64,000 bases of DNA from Fidelibacterota bacterium (lineage in GTDB: Bacteria > Pseudomonadota > Alphaproteobacteria > Rhodospirillales > Rhodospirillaceae). The notes under the pieces are model-generated. The model ran no database searches. It was not told where the DNA came from and worked only from the letters and a program-made list of their open reading frames with translations. Location: positions 1-64,000 of the forward strand of contig CANJRA010000007.1 of assembly GCA_947476625.1 (NCBI GenBank), given 5' to 3'. The translations under genes were made by a program, and so were the position numbers. Positions 29,525 to 38,148 of the stretch are shown piece by piece (the stretch's first letter is position 1; every line of letters starts with the position of its first letter).

Positions 29525-29564
29525 TAGTTTTTCTTAGTGAGTGTTGGCGAACTTAGAAAAACTA
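29525..29564 (+). repeat. Inverted repeat just 3' of tRNA-Leu
   Basis: TAGTTTTTCTTAG at 29525-29537 and CTTAGAAAAACTA at 29552-29564 are complementary in 12 of 13 positions with a 14-base loop. It may be the tRNA transcript terminator, since the left arm contains T5, or part of an integration-site structure. Confidence 0.45.
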
Positions 29565-29692
29565 GGACCCGTCGAGGCCCGCAGGGCCGAGATGGGCTCG
29601 TTTAGCAAAACTCCCCACATTTTCCGTCGAATGACTCCGGTGCGACTATCGCGCCGGATTTTTCATTGTCGCAGCGTGAGCCAGATTCGAAC

Positions 29693-30241
29693 AGTATGGG
29701 CTACAAAGCCATGCAAACACGGATCAGCGCGATTGCAGAACTATACGACTTGATTTCTCATTCCGCGCGCAACGGCACCGTTACGGCTGACGGCTATCTG
29801 CGCGGCATTGCAAAAACAATGTCGGCAACATTGCTGGGAAATGCTTCCGATATAAAAATTGAAGTGGACGCCGAAGCTTTGGATATCGATCCCGATAAAG
29901 CCGTGCCCTTTGGCCTGCTGGTAAACGAGTTGGCGACCAATGCCGTTAAGCATGCTTTTCCGAATGGAATTGGACGCGTTGTGCTGAGTGCGAAACGAGT
30001 CGGCGGCGACGTCGCTCTTACCGTCAGCGACAACGGCATCGGCATCGGCATTGACACGAAAGACCCGGACGCGGCTAAGGCCCCCCAGAGACGTGGGTTT
30101 AATTACGTCACAATCTTTGTTCGCCAGCTCGGCGGCACGATCGCCGTTTCGCCGCCGAACGGAGCCGGGACGACCGTCACCATTGTATTGCCACAGCTCG
30201 GCGCGCCTCCGCCCCGCACGTCGGAGCGTTTCGCCGCATAA
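29693..30241 (+). pseudogene. 5'-truncated HWE/HisKA_2 histidine kinase fragment
   Basis: About 182 residues beginning MGYKAMQTRISAIAELYDLI. Only the end of the dimerisation domain and the ATPase domain remain: PFGLLVNELATNAVKHAF (N box) and SDNGIGIGID (G1), then a long loop to FVRQLGGTIAVSPPNGAG. The phosphoacceptor segment SHRIKNNLQ and any sensor domain are missing. The fragment is closely similar, over its whole length, to the end of the kinase at 31094-32530, so it is a paralogous remnant. It could still be translated from an in-frame start upstream (29666), giving an ATPase domain without a histidine. Confidence 0.75.
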
Positions 30242-30414
30242 AAGTAAAACGCGAACTTCACAAGCAGCTATGGCTTCCGCAGCAAAGAAGGGCTATTGGT
30301 TGTTACGCGCTCCACTCGTGAGCGATCAGCACAATCCTACGCAGACCCACCCTGGCGCCGAGATGGAAAACCATCTCGCGACCGTGCGTGGTCACCCCAA
30401 AAGGAGTTTATGCA

Positions 30415-30585
30415 GTGGCCAAGAATCAGGAAGCCCACAAGACGGGCGGCGGTATCGGCGGCAAGACGAAGCGCGATGCAAGTGAAGCCAAGCGCGTGCG
30501 TCGCTCAAGCAATCTCGCCCAACGCGCCGACGACAACCGGAGCCGCCAGAAAGGCAGTCACGCCGCGCCAAAAGTAAAAAAATAA
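30415..30585 (+). CDS. Small basic hydrophilic protein (56 aa)
   Basis: A GTG at 30415 preceded by AAGGAG eight bases upstream opens MAKNQEAHKTGGGIGGKTKR and ends KGSHAAPKVKK. The protein is very Lys/Arg-rich, lacks hydrophobic segments and would be a nucleic-acid-binding or unstructured small protein. An ATG at 30410 in another frame has poorer ribosome-site spacing and gives an unlikely Ala/Arg/Pro product. Function unknown; confidence rests on the ribosome site and composition only. Confidence 0.45.
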   Translation: MAKNQEAHKTGGGIGGKTKRDASEAKRVRRSSNLAQRADDNRSRQKGSHAAPKVKK

Positions 30586-30733
30586 GCCACAAATCGAACT
30601 CTTTAACGCGCGGGAGCGTTATCGTTTGCTTGCGATCTTTGTAAGCCGCACACGCCAGATCAAATCAAGCATTCCCTTGAAGATCTGCTCGCAGCTTCCT
30701 TCAAGTTGCGTACGTCATTAAGGACCAACGCCC

Positions 30734-31094
30734 ATGCCCAACATTGCCGTCAGGGGATGCTGCGCGCCCTCGCCCGGGAGATGGGCCGCATGCCCCCCCC
30801 AACAGCGCCGAAGGGGCATTACTCAAGGCGGGCGCGCTACAGCGCGCGATTCTCAATAGCGCCAACTTCTCAAGCATCGCCACGGACGCGAGTGGCGTCA
30901 TCCAGATCTTTAATGTCGGGGCCGCGCCCGTTGTCGTGCTGACGACAACCGACGACCGGATGGAAATCCAGCGCTGCTATGACCTCGGCTGCAATGTCTA
31001 TGTCACCAAGCCGGTAGACTACGAGAAATTCGCAAATGCGATTCGGCAGTTGGGGATGTTTGTCTCCGTTATAAAAGTTCCAGAGGCAACCTAG
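30734..31094 (+). pseudogene. PAS kinase / response regulator deletion chimera
   Basis: The start MPNIAV is out of frame with the rest by one base at a GGGG run (30753-30756). The main frame then reads EGALLKAGALQRAILNSANF and SSIATDASGVIQIFNVGA, the beginning of a PAS sensor kinase, and changes abruptly near 30920 to APVVVLTTTDDRMEIQRCYD, LGCNVYVTKPVDYEKFANAI, the last third of a CheY/Rcp1-like receiver. The rest of the kinase and the receiver's phosphoacceptor Asp are missing. A deletion joined two neighbouring genes. It ends one base into the next gene's GTG, which preserves the normal gene order kinase, receiver, REC-kinase. Confidence 0.75.
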
Positions 31095-32530
31095 TGTCTT
31101 CGTCCGGCCCCCGCATTCTATACATCGACGACGATCCGGGCTTGTGCCGGCTTGCGCAAAAAGACCTGGAGCGCGCCGGCTACGCCGTAGAGGTCGCAAC
31201 CGACGGCGCGGCAGGTGCCGCGCGGGTCGCGCAAGGCGGCATTGAGGTTGTAGCTCTCGACCATTTCATGCCCAATCAAAATGGGCTTGAGACATTAGCA
31301 ATGATTCGCGCCTTGGCCGATCCGCCGCCGGTCATCTATGTGACCGCGTTGCAGGAAATCAGTGTAGCAGTCGCGGCGCTGAAGGCAGGCGCCACGGATT
31401 ATGTCGTCAAGGACGCGCAAGGTGAGTTCCTGCCGCTCCTGAAGCGGGCCGTTGATGGGGCCTTTGAGGCCGTGGCGTTGCGCCGCGGCAAGGAGAGCGC
31501 CGAAGCCGAGAGCCAGCGCACATGGCTTCTCACTAAAAATATCGTCGACACCATCCGCGACCCCCTGGTGATGCTTGAAAGCGACATGACAATCGTGATC
31601 GCAAGCAAAGCCTTCCTAAAAATGTTTAAGGTGACGCAAGCGGAGGCTGTTGGACGGCAGGTGTTCGCGATTGGTCAGCATCAGTGAGATGTGCATGCGT
31701 TCCGTGGCCTGATGGCGCGGGTCATCCCGGAAAACAAACCTATCGAGAGCTTCGAGATCGAGGATGACTTTCCGGGTGTTGGCCGGCGTGTCTTCAACTT
31801 GAATGCACGGAAAATTTCGCAGGATGGAAATCAAGCCCATCGCCTGCTGCTCGTCTTCGAAGACATCACCGACCGCAAGCAGCGAGAACGTGATGCCGAG
31901 ATGCTGAAGAACGAGGTGTCTCACCGGATCAAGAATAATCTGCAAATCGTGGTGGGCATGCTGGCGTGCGAAGCCCGGGCCACGCCCGCGCCCTACGGTG
32001 AAGGGTATCGATCCATGCAGGTGCGTGTGGGCGCTATTGCCCAGCTATACGACCTGATATCCCAATCCAGCCGGGACGGCACAATTTCCGTTGACGTTTA
32101 TCTGCGGGACATCGCGAGGGTCCTTTCCGCGAGCTTGCTGGATGAGAGTTCGAACATCACGATAGAGGTCAAAGCCGAAGCATTGGATATAGATCCCGAG
32201 CGTGCCGTTCCGTTTGGACTCCTGGTCAATGAACTGACGACCAACGCGATAAAGCACGCCTTTCCCGGCGGCGCGGGACACGTCGTGCTGAGCGTGAAAC
32301 AGCATGCCGACGACATTGAACTGACCATCTCTGACAATGGCATTGGCATACAAATCGCCGAACCACAGAAGGCGCGCGAGCGGCGCGGGGCCGATTATGT
32401 GGCGATCTTCGTTCGTCAACTTGGCGGCGCGATCGCGCCATCAACCTCGGAGGGCGTTGGCACGCCCGTGACAATACGGCTGCCATTCCTGCACGCTCCG
32501 CCGATGGATCTTCAGCCCGCTGCCGTATAA
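31094..32530 (+). pseudogene. REC-PAS-HWE/HisKA_2 hybrid kinase split by TGA
   Basis: The frame encodes an N-terminal receiver (ILYIDDDPGLCRLAQKDLE; phosphoacceptor Asp in VVALDHFMPNQNG; Lys in DYVVKD), a PAS domain, then the kinase end with phosphoacceptor His in NEVSHRIKNNLQIVVGML, N box NELTTNAIKHAF and G box SDNGIGI. A TGA at 31685-31687 interrupts the PAS domain. The frame continues at once with DVHAFRGLMARVIPENKPIE; related PAS domains have Q-W-D here, so a Trp TGG has become TGA. The downstream half has its own GTG at 31691 and could be made as a separate kinase. The receiver half would be an orphan protein of 197 residues. Confidence 0.8.
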
Positions 32531-32674
32531 GCGAGGCTTAATCAGCCTCCGCGACGTTCGCATCCCCCACTTTTGTCCCACCTTAATGGGTTACAAAACA
32601 TACGAACCACACATCCTTGACCAACAATTCAGAGCTGGTCATGCTTAGCCCGCCACCAAACAGGGAGGATGCAA

Positions 32675-33271
32675 ATGTTCACGAAGGATCTGAGTTTAGA
32701 GGCCGGTGACGTCATGGACCGGAGAACCGCGCTGCAACATTCGCTGCTCGGCGGATTAGCGCTCGCAGGCGCCGGGCTGGTATCGTCGCTGCCCACCGCC
32801 GCTGCTGCAGCTGAGTCAGACAAGGTGCGGCTTATCGTAACGGGCAATAACGCGGACGGAAAATCTTACATCGTTAAAGATGAACTCGTGCCGCGCGGCG
32901 TAATCTGGTCGCATACGGCCGAGATGACAATGGGTCCCGGTGCGCCGACCGACCCCAAGACGATCCTGCCGACGTCGATGCCGGCCCTGGATCCGACGCC
33001 GGGCGGCGCACGCTGCCTGTACACCTCATTCCCTCAGTCGAAGAAACAAAAAGGCGAGCCGATCGACAGGACGCTGGGTAAGGACGGTTTTCACCGTACC
33101 TTTACCATCGACTATACTTTTATCTTAGGTGGCGAGGTGACGATGTTTCTGGACATCGGGCAGACCGATGTGAAAGCCGGCGACGTCGTGATCCAGCGGA
33201 ACACGGCCCATGCCTGGCATAATTATTCGGCCACACCGACATCATTGGTCGCGCTGCTGGTGCGCGTCTAG
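32675..33271 (+). CDS. Exported cupin-domain protein
   Basis: ATG at 32675 is chosen because GGGAGG lies six bases upstream; the protein has about 198 residues. The N-terminus carries DRRTALQHSLLGGLALAGAG and an Ala-rich cleavage region, a Tat-like signal (RR-x-x-L with a mild hydrophobic core). The C-terminal third is a cupin barrel half: FILGGEVTMFLDIGQTDVKA, then GDVVIQRNTAHAWHNYSATP. It is probably a periplasmic small-molecule-binding or dioxygenase-like protein. It is the first gene of a group of exported enzymes. Confidence 0.85.
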   Translation: MFTKDLSLEAGDVMDRRTALQHSLLGGLALAGAGLVSSLPTAAAAAESDKVRLIVTGNNADGKSYIVKDELVPRGVIWSHTAEMTMGPGAPTDPKTILPTSMPALDPTPGGARCLYTSFPQSKKQKGEPIDRTLGKDGFHRTFTIDYTFILGGEVTMFLDIGQTDVKAGDVVIQRNTAHAWHNYSATPTSLVALLVRV

Positions 33272-33306
33272 TCGCGCGCTGGCGCTTACAACAGTCTAAA
33301 CGATTT

Positions 33307-33330
33307 GGGCCGACCCTCGGGGGTCGGCCC
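33307..33330. terminator. GC-rich hairpin between convergent genes
   Basis: GGGCCGACCC and GGGTCGGCCC form a perfect 10-bp stem with loop TCGG, midway between the cupin gene end (33271) and the end of the convergent SnoaL-like gene (33362). A TTCTTTTT run follows 22 bases later on the plus strand. Likely bidirectional terminator. Confidence 0.55.
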
Positions 33331-33361
33331 ATTCGCGATCTCGCAAATTCTTTTTCCGGCG

Positions 33362-33967
33362 TTACTTTTCCCCCCGGCTTTCCGGCTGCGCAATAAAAGT
33401 GACCGGCGCTATCTTCGTGAAAAGCGTCTGCAGCTTGCGCTTGAGAAAACGCCATTTATTTCCTTCGCGCACAAGCTCGTCGTCGTAACGGATATAATGG
33501 TCTTGGCCTATGTATGATCCGCCATCCTTTTTGACGTGACTCGCGATAGAGTAACTCCAACCTGAGGCGGTGTCTTTGGTGACCGTATAGACGTGGCTTT
33601 GTACGTTATGCATGGTGCATGCGTACTTCGAGTGAACATTCTCAAACATTTTCTCGGCGAATTTTCCCTCGAGTTTGCTGGTCGGCCCCATCATCAGAAC
33701 GCCGTTCGAAGCAAAACAGTCGTCCATGGCCTTCGCATCGAGATTGTCGGCGGCCTCGCCGTAACGATAGATGAGCTGCGCGATTGCCAGTTGATCATGC
33801 AGCTCCTGCACGGATTTGGGCGGCGATGATTCTTTAGCCGCCGCGCTGCCGATAGCGCCGAGCGACCCTCCCAGCAAGATCCCACTAAGGGCCCGACGCG
33901 AGGTCCATCCGTTCTTTGAGTCTTCGTTGTTGTCTTCCACGTGAAAGCCTTCCTTGAGATTGATCAT
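33362..33967 (-). CDS. Exported SnoaL-like (NTF2-fold) protein
   Basis: A 201-residue protein with a Tat-type signal TSRRALSGILLGGSLGAIGS. The mature part has the SnoaL_4 pattern: DQLAIAQLIYRYGEAADNLD, DDCFASNGVLMMGP, HNVQSHVYTVTKD and a long antiparallel sheet. NTF2-fold enzymes of this group include scytalone-dehydratase-like and polyketide-cyclase-like proteins acting on small ring compounds. The catalytic residues cannot be fixed. It is divergent from the MDR dehydrogenase gene and probably serves the same pathway. Confidence 0.85.
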   Translation of the reverse strand: MINLKEGFHVEDNNEDSKNGWTSRRALSGILLGGSLGAIGSAAAKESSPPKSVQELHDQLAIAQLIYRYGEAADNLDAKAMDDCFASNGVLMMGPTSKLEGKFAEKMFENVHSKYACTMHNVQSHVYTVTKDTASGWSYSIASHVKKDGGSYIGQDHYIRYDDELVREGNKWRFLKRKLQTLFTKIAPVTFIAQPESRGEK

Positions 33968-34287
33968 TATTAAGGCCCCGCGCGGCGCAGCCGCTAATGG
34001 CTCGGAAAAATATAAAAGGGGATGAACAGAGAATAAAGTGGCTTGCCGCGCGCGGCGGGCCGCCGCCGGATAGTTGGTGAAACCGGCTTGAGTGCGATCC
34101 TAGGAAAGCTTCTGCGACTCGTTAAACGACGTTTGTGCACTGCGGTCTTCGTGAAAGCGGTTCCTGCGCTTTCCCAAGCTCTATAGGATGGGCGTGATTT
34201 CTTGCGGATAACTCGTGGAGGCGAGGCCTTGAGAAGGCGCTGCCGTGATCTAAGCGCCGTCGACGTACACACCAAGCGGAGGGGTCG
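33968..34287. other. Divergent promoter region
   Basis: 320 bases between the SnoaL-like gene (minus) and the MDR dehydrogenase gene (plus). It should carry both promoters; a GGAGGGG ribosome site precedes the plus-strand ATG. No RNA gene, repeat or credible open frame is seen. Confidence 0.45.
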
Positions 34288-35421
34288 ATGTCTATACCTA
34301 ATGACGAAGATAACAATTCGGTGAGCCGACGTGCAGTGATCGGCGGGGCCATGGCCGCCGCTGTGCCTGCGATGGGTTTAGCGCGCACCGTCGCGGCGGC
34401 TTCGGGAAGCAGAATGGTGAAGTCCATGACGGTCTATGCCCCCGGAGGCATGGACAACCTACGTGTGTCTCAAGTCGAGGTGCGTCCGCCGAGCGCGGGT
34501 GAAATTACCGTGCGCCTGCGCGCCAGCTCGATCAATTACCACGACTACCTTATGGTGCGTTCCCGGGCCAAACCACAGCCCCTCATTCCACTCTCCGACG
34601 GCGCTGGTGAAGTTGTGGAAGTGGGCGCTGGCGTCGCCAATTTCAAACGCGGCGATAACGTCATCTCGATGTTCTATCCGACGTGGGAAGACGACCGCGA
34701 TATTCCCGAGGGCTTCAAAACCGTTCCGGGCGACGGCATCGATGGATTTGCCCGGGAAATGGTGACCATGCCGGCCAACGCGTTCACTTTAGCGCCGAAG
34801 AACCTCTCGCACCGCGAAGCCGCGACATTGAGCTGCGCAGGTGTTACCGCGTGGCGCGCGCTGATGACCGATGGCGGTTTAAAATCGGGCGACACTGTCC
34901 TTACCCTCGGCACAGGTGGCGTGTCCGTATTCGCTGTGCAGTTTGCCAAGATGATGGGTGCAAAGGTCATTTCTACCACATCTTCCGACGAGAAAGCCGT
35001 GCGCCTAAAAGCGCTGGGTGCCAGCGAAGTCATCAACTACCGCGCCACGCCCGACTGGGGACAGGCCGTGCGCGATCTGACCAACGGCGTCGGGGTCGAT
35101 CACATCATTGAAACAGGCGGCAAAGACACGTGGCCGCAATCGATCATCGCCGCGCGCAATTACGGCCACATTGCATACATCGGCGTCGTGGCCGGCGGTC
35201 ACGCAGAAGTGCCCGGCGGCCCCATTCTGGTGAAGCGCTTGCGCATCATCGGTGTGGCCGTGGCAAACCGCCAGGATCAAATAGCCATGGTCAAAACGAT
35301 CGAGCAGAAGGGGAACTTAAAGCCCGTGCTCGACAAAGATTTTGCTTTGGAGCAGTTGGGCGACGCTTTCCGCTACGAAGAGTCCGGCGCGCACTTCGGT
35401 AAGATCACGATTTCGATCTAG
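34288..35421 (+). CDS. Exported MDR-family NAD(P)-dependent dehydrogenase/reductase
   Basis: A 377-residue medium-chain dehydrogenase. A Tat-type leader is present (SRRAVIGGAMAAAVPAMGLA). The GroES-like N-terminal domain lacks catalytic zinc Cys residues; the Rossmann motif is LTLGTGGVSVFAVQFAKMMG, followed by STTSSDEKAVRLKALGASEV. It is thus a zinc-independent quinone-oxidoreductase-like or alcohol dehydrogenase-like enzyme needing NADP(H). A nucleotide-dependent enzyme exported by Tat is unusual; it would have to carry its cofactor across already bound, as Zymomonas glucose-fructose oxidoreductase does. Confidence 0.88.
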   Translation: MSIPNDEDNNSVSRRAVIGGAMAAAVPAMGLARTVAAASGSRMVKSMTVYAPGGMDNLRVSQVEVRPPSAGEITVRLRASSINYHDYLMVRSRAKPQPLIPLSDGAGEVVEVGAGVANFKRGDNVISMFYPTWEDDRDIPEGFKTVPGDGIDGFAREMVTMPANAFTLAPKNLSHREAATLSCAGVTAWRALMTDGGLKSGDTVLTLGTGGVSVFAVQFAKMMGAKVISTTSSDEKAVRLKALGASEVINYRATPDWGQAVRDLTNGVGVDHIIETGGKDTWPQSIIAARNYGHIAYIGVVAGGHAEVPGGPILVKRLRIIGVAVANRQDQIAMVKTIEQKGNLKPVLDKDFALEQLGDAFRYEESGAHFGKITISI

Positions 35422-35450
35422 CCAATAGCGGCGGGAAGCGGCCGCGCTAA

Positions 35451-35488
35451 CGCCGCATCGTGTAACCTGAGTTAAGCCCGATGCGGCG
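35451..35488. terminator. Hairpin between convergent MDR and VOC genes
   Basis: CGCCGCATCG and CGATGCGGCG form a 10-bp perfect stem around an 18-base loop that can pair again internally (TAAC/GTTA). It lies between the two convergent stop codons. No T tract, so the terminator role is tentative. Confidence 0.4.
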
Positions 35489-35496
35489 GCGTGCCG

Positions 35497-36030
35497 TTAG
35501 CGGTTGATCTGCACCAGTTCGATTTCGAACCCATCCGGGTCTTTAACAAAAGCGAGATCCAAGGACTTGCCGTAGCGCAGCGGCGAAGGGTCCAATTTAG
35601 CGGTTCTGAATTGGTAGCCGGCGTCGGTGATGCGTTTTTTCATCGCGTCGAGATCAGGTACGACCATCATGAAATTGTTGTACGCGTTGCCTTGCACCCG
35701 AGGTTCGGGTTTCTTTTTCAGATCGACGAGGACCAACGAAAACTCGAAATCCGTTCCACCGCGCGTCATGTACATCATTCTGACGCTGGGCAACTCAATC
35801 GGCGCCTGCTTTTTGAAACCCAGCACATCGGTATAGAACTGCATGGACTTTTCGAAGTCAGTCACATTCAACTTCACCATCGAAAACGGCGGAATGTCCG
35901 AGGGCGGCTTTGCTGCATCCGCAGCAGAGACCTGCATTGGGCTGAACAGCGCCAGAATGCCTACGATGCGTGCGGTGGTAAAAACACCACGCCCGATATT
36001 GCCGTAACGACGTTTTTTCAGTTTAGTCAT
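35497..36030 (-). CDS. Exported VOC-family (glyoxalase-like) protein
   Basis: A 177-residue protein with a Sec-like signal (VFTTARIVGILALFSPMQVS then AADA). The mature part is one vicinal-oxygen-chelate module pair: FSMVKLNVTDFEKSMQFYTD, LGFKKQAP, NNFMMVVPDLDAMKKRITDA, AFVKDPDGFEIELVQI. VOC proteins bind a divalent metal and include glyoxalase I, dioxygenases and epimerases. Metal ligands are plausible (Glu in FEIELVQ) but one expected His is not evident. It belongs to the exported-enzyme group. Confidence 0.87.
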   Translation of the reverse strand: MTKLKKRRYGNIGRGVFTTARIVGILALFSPMQVSAADAAKPPSDIPPFSMVKLNVTDFEKSMQFYTDVLGFKKQAPIELPSVRMMYMTRGGTDFEFSLVLVDLKKKPEPRVQGNAYNNFMMVVPDLDAMKKRITDAGYQFRTAKLDPSPLRYGKSLDLAFVKDPDGFEIELVQINR

Positions 36031-36134
36031 CTTGTTCTCCCCTTTGGCATATTCTTGGCCAGGATACGCGGAGCGTCCAGGCGCGAATAGTGTTTTGACT
36101 GTTAGATTATGGGTTCAGTTCTATGCGTTCATCT

Positions 36135-37406
36135 CTATGCGTTCACTTGGCGACAGAACGCGCGGACTTCCGCGATAAACAGGTCGGGAACTTCAGCTGC
36201 GGCGAAATGACCCCCCGTGGCCATCTCCGTATAGCGCACGACATTAAAATATCGCTCGGCGTAGCTGCGCGGCATAAACGCAACATCGTCCGGAAAGTGC
36301 GCGAAGCCCGAAGGCTTGGTGATCTTCTCCGTGCGCGGAGCGGGTCGCGGCTCTTCACGTCCGCCGGTGTAATACCATGACGCCGTGCTAAAGGTGTTGG
36401 TGACAATAAAGACCATAATATTGTCGAGCACTTCGTCACGTGTGTAGACCGACCACGGATCACCGTTCTTCAGGCCCGACCAGGCATGGACCTTTTCGAA
36501 GATCCAGGCCGCCGTGCCCAAGGGGCTGTCATTCATGGCATAGGCCAGTGACAAAGGTTTCGTGCGCTGGACGGCCATATACGCGCCTTCAAGATTGTTG
36601 AATCTTGTCCACTTCGCCGCGGCCGCTTTTTCCTCTTCGCCCTGGATGTCGCCGCCGGGGAGGAGGAGGTTCAAGTGAATGGCTTTGCAGTTGGTGCCCA
36701 CATAGCCGATCTCGCGTGTCACCGCGTAGCCCACGTCGCCGCCTTGGGCGATGTAGTTGGTGTAGCCCAAGACGTCGTGCATCAGCTTTTCCCAAAGCAC
36801 CGCGACCGTAGCAGAGCTGATGGGTTTCACGGGCTTTGACGAAAAACCGAAACCGGGCATCGACGGGACGATGACGGTAAAGGCATCTTCGACCTTGCCG
36901 CCAAAACGCTCCGGGTGCGCCAGCGGTTCGATGACTTTCGCGAACTCGACGACGTTGCTGGGCCAGCCGTGCGTAATGATAAGCGGCTGCGGGTTCGGGC
37001 CCGATCCCTTCTCATGGATGAAGTGAATGTAGTAACCGTCGACCTTCGCCTTGAATTGCGGAAACTTGTTCATCTCCGCTTCACGGCGGCGCCAGTTGTA
37101 CTTGGTCGTCCAATAATTCACGAGGTCTTTCAGCGCCGGCAAGCTGGTGCCGTAGGCCCACGGGTCCTCGACCTGCGGCGCGTCGGGCCATTCGACTTCT
37201 TTCAGGCGACGCATGACCCAATCGATCTTGGCTTGCGGCACATCGACCTTAAAGGGCGTCACGCCGGGACGAAGTTTCTCGTCTGCCGCCAAAGCAGCTT
37301 TACTGAGTGCCGGCATCATGGCTGCAGCCGATGCAAGTTTGGCGCCTTCGGCAAGCGCACTACGACGCGTAAAGACTTCGGATTTATCTGATGTTTTATC
37401 TGACAT
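36135..37406 (-). CDS. Exported epoxide hydrolase (EHN-domain alpha/beta hydrolase)
   Basis: Start at 37406 gives 423 residues with a Tat-type signal (TRRSALAEGAKLASAAAMMP). The EHN domain follows (PFKVDVPQAKIDWVMRRLKE, then DLVNYWTTKYNWRRREAEMN). The hydrolase core has LIITHGWPSNVVEFAKVIEP, the oxyanion HGWP motif; AQGGDVGYAVTREIGY with the nucleophile Asp in QGGDVG; and a C-terminal TEMATGGHFAAAEVPDLF with the catalytic His. It should open epoxides to diols outside the cytoplasm. A 12-base direct duplication containing the stop lies just after the gene. Confidence 0.93.
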   Translation of the reverse strand: MSDKTSDKSEVFTRRSALAEGAKLASAAAMMPALSKAALAADEKLRPGVTPFKVDVPQAKIDWVMRRLKEVEWPDAPQVEDPWAYGTSLPALKDLVNYWTTKYNWRRREAEMNKFPQFKAKVDGYYIHFIHEKGSGPNPQPLIITHGWPSNVVEFAKVIEPLAHPERFGGKVEDAFTVIVPSMPGFGFSSKPVKPISSATVAVLWEKLMHDVLGYTNYIAQGGDVGYAVTREIGYVGTNCKAIHLNLLLPGGDIQGEEEKAAAAKWTRFNNLEGAYMAVQRTKPLSLAYAMNDSPLGTAAWIFEKVHAWSGLKNGDPWSVYTRDEVLDNIMVFIVTNTFSTASWYYTGGREEPRPAPRTEKITKPSGFAHFPDDVAFMPRSYAERYFNVVRYTEMATGGHFAAAEVPDLFIAEVRAFCRQVNA

Positions 37407-37542
37407 GGACCGCCCTCTCCCTCGGTTGACATCGCCACACACTAGCAGCCGCCGGAAGGGAGATAAACGTCGGAGATCATTGGCAGGACGGGCGGTGCCG
37501 AACCGCTTCCGCACACTGCATATCTTCCGTCCCGGTAGATCC

Positions 37543-38061
37543 ATGCCGCCGCATCCGTGCAACGTCCACTATTTGCGTAACGTGCTTGCGGGCAGCGTGC
37601 TCGCAGGCGGCACGCCGCCTGTATCCCGCAAGACAAAACCCAAACGGATATTTCTGTCTCGCGCAAAAATCGGCACGCGCCTGGCGATCAACGCCGACGA
37701 GTTTGAACAGTTTCTACGAGAACATGATTTCAGCACAGTCGATATGGCCGAGCTGACGGTCGTGCAGCAGCGCGCAATGTTTGCCGACGTCGATGTGGTA
37801 TTAGGTGCTTTAGGCAGCGACCTGCTTGCAGTGTATTTTGCACCGCCGCAATGTACGGTCATTAGTATGCAGTGCGACATGGACAGTGATCGCTGCGCGC
37901 CGCCGACCGCGGTGATTCTCGGCATGAAACATCAGTTTTTGGTGTGCACCAACAGTCGCCCCTCGAAACATGCGCGCAATACGCTCGACCGGGATTTCGT
38001 CGTCGATTGTGGCGAGCTGAGCCGGAGATTGCGCGAGATAGATGCCGCCCCATCAGAATAG
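37543..38061 (+). pseudogene. GT61 (DUF563) glycosyltransferase C-terminal fragment
   Basis: About 172 residues that match only the end of GT61-type capsule/xylosyl-transferase-like proteins: PKRIFLSRAKIGTRLAINAD, EFEQFLREHDFSTVDMAELT, QQRAMFADVDVVLGALGSDL, LAVYFAPPQCTVI. Intact relatives are about twice as long and usually have HGA where this reads LGS. There is no sound N-terminus: the sequence upstream runs into the start of the divergent epoxide hydrolase gene. Probably a decayed gene; low chance of a functional short protein. Confidence 0.65.
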
Positions 38062-38148
38062 CCGCGGCCCGAAAAAGATAGCTGTTTACAGCTTACGCAT
38101 AACGCGCCAAGAATTCTTTGTAACTCTAAACACCCGGGGGAGGGTCTC

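Noticed and set aside
36112-36146. Direct repeat of TCTATGCGTTCA after the epoxide hydrolase gene.
   Set aside because: A single 12-base duplication at the stop codon; no sign of a mobile element or function.
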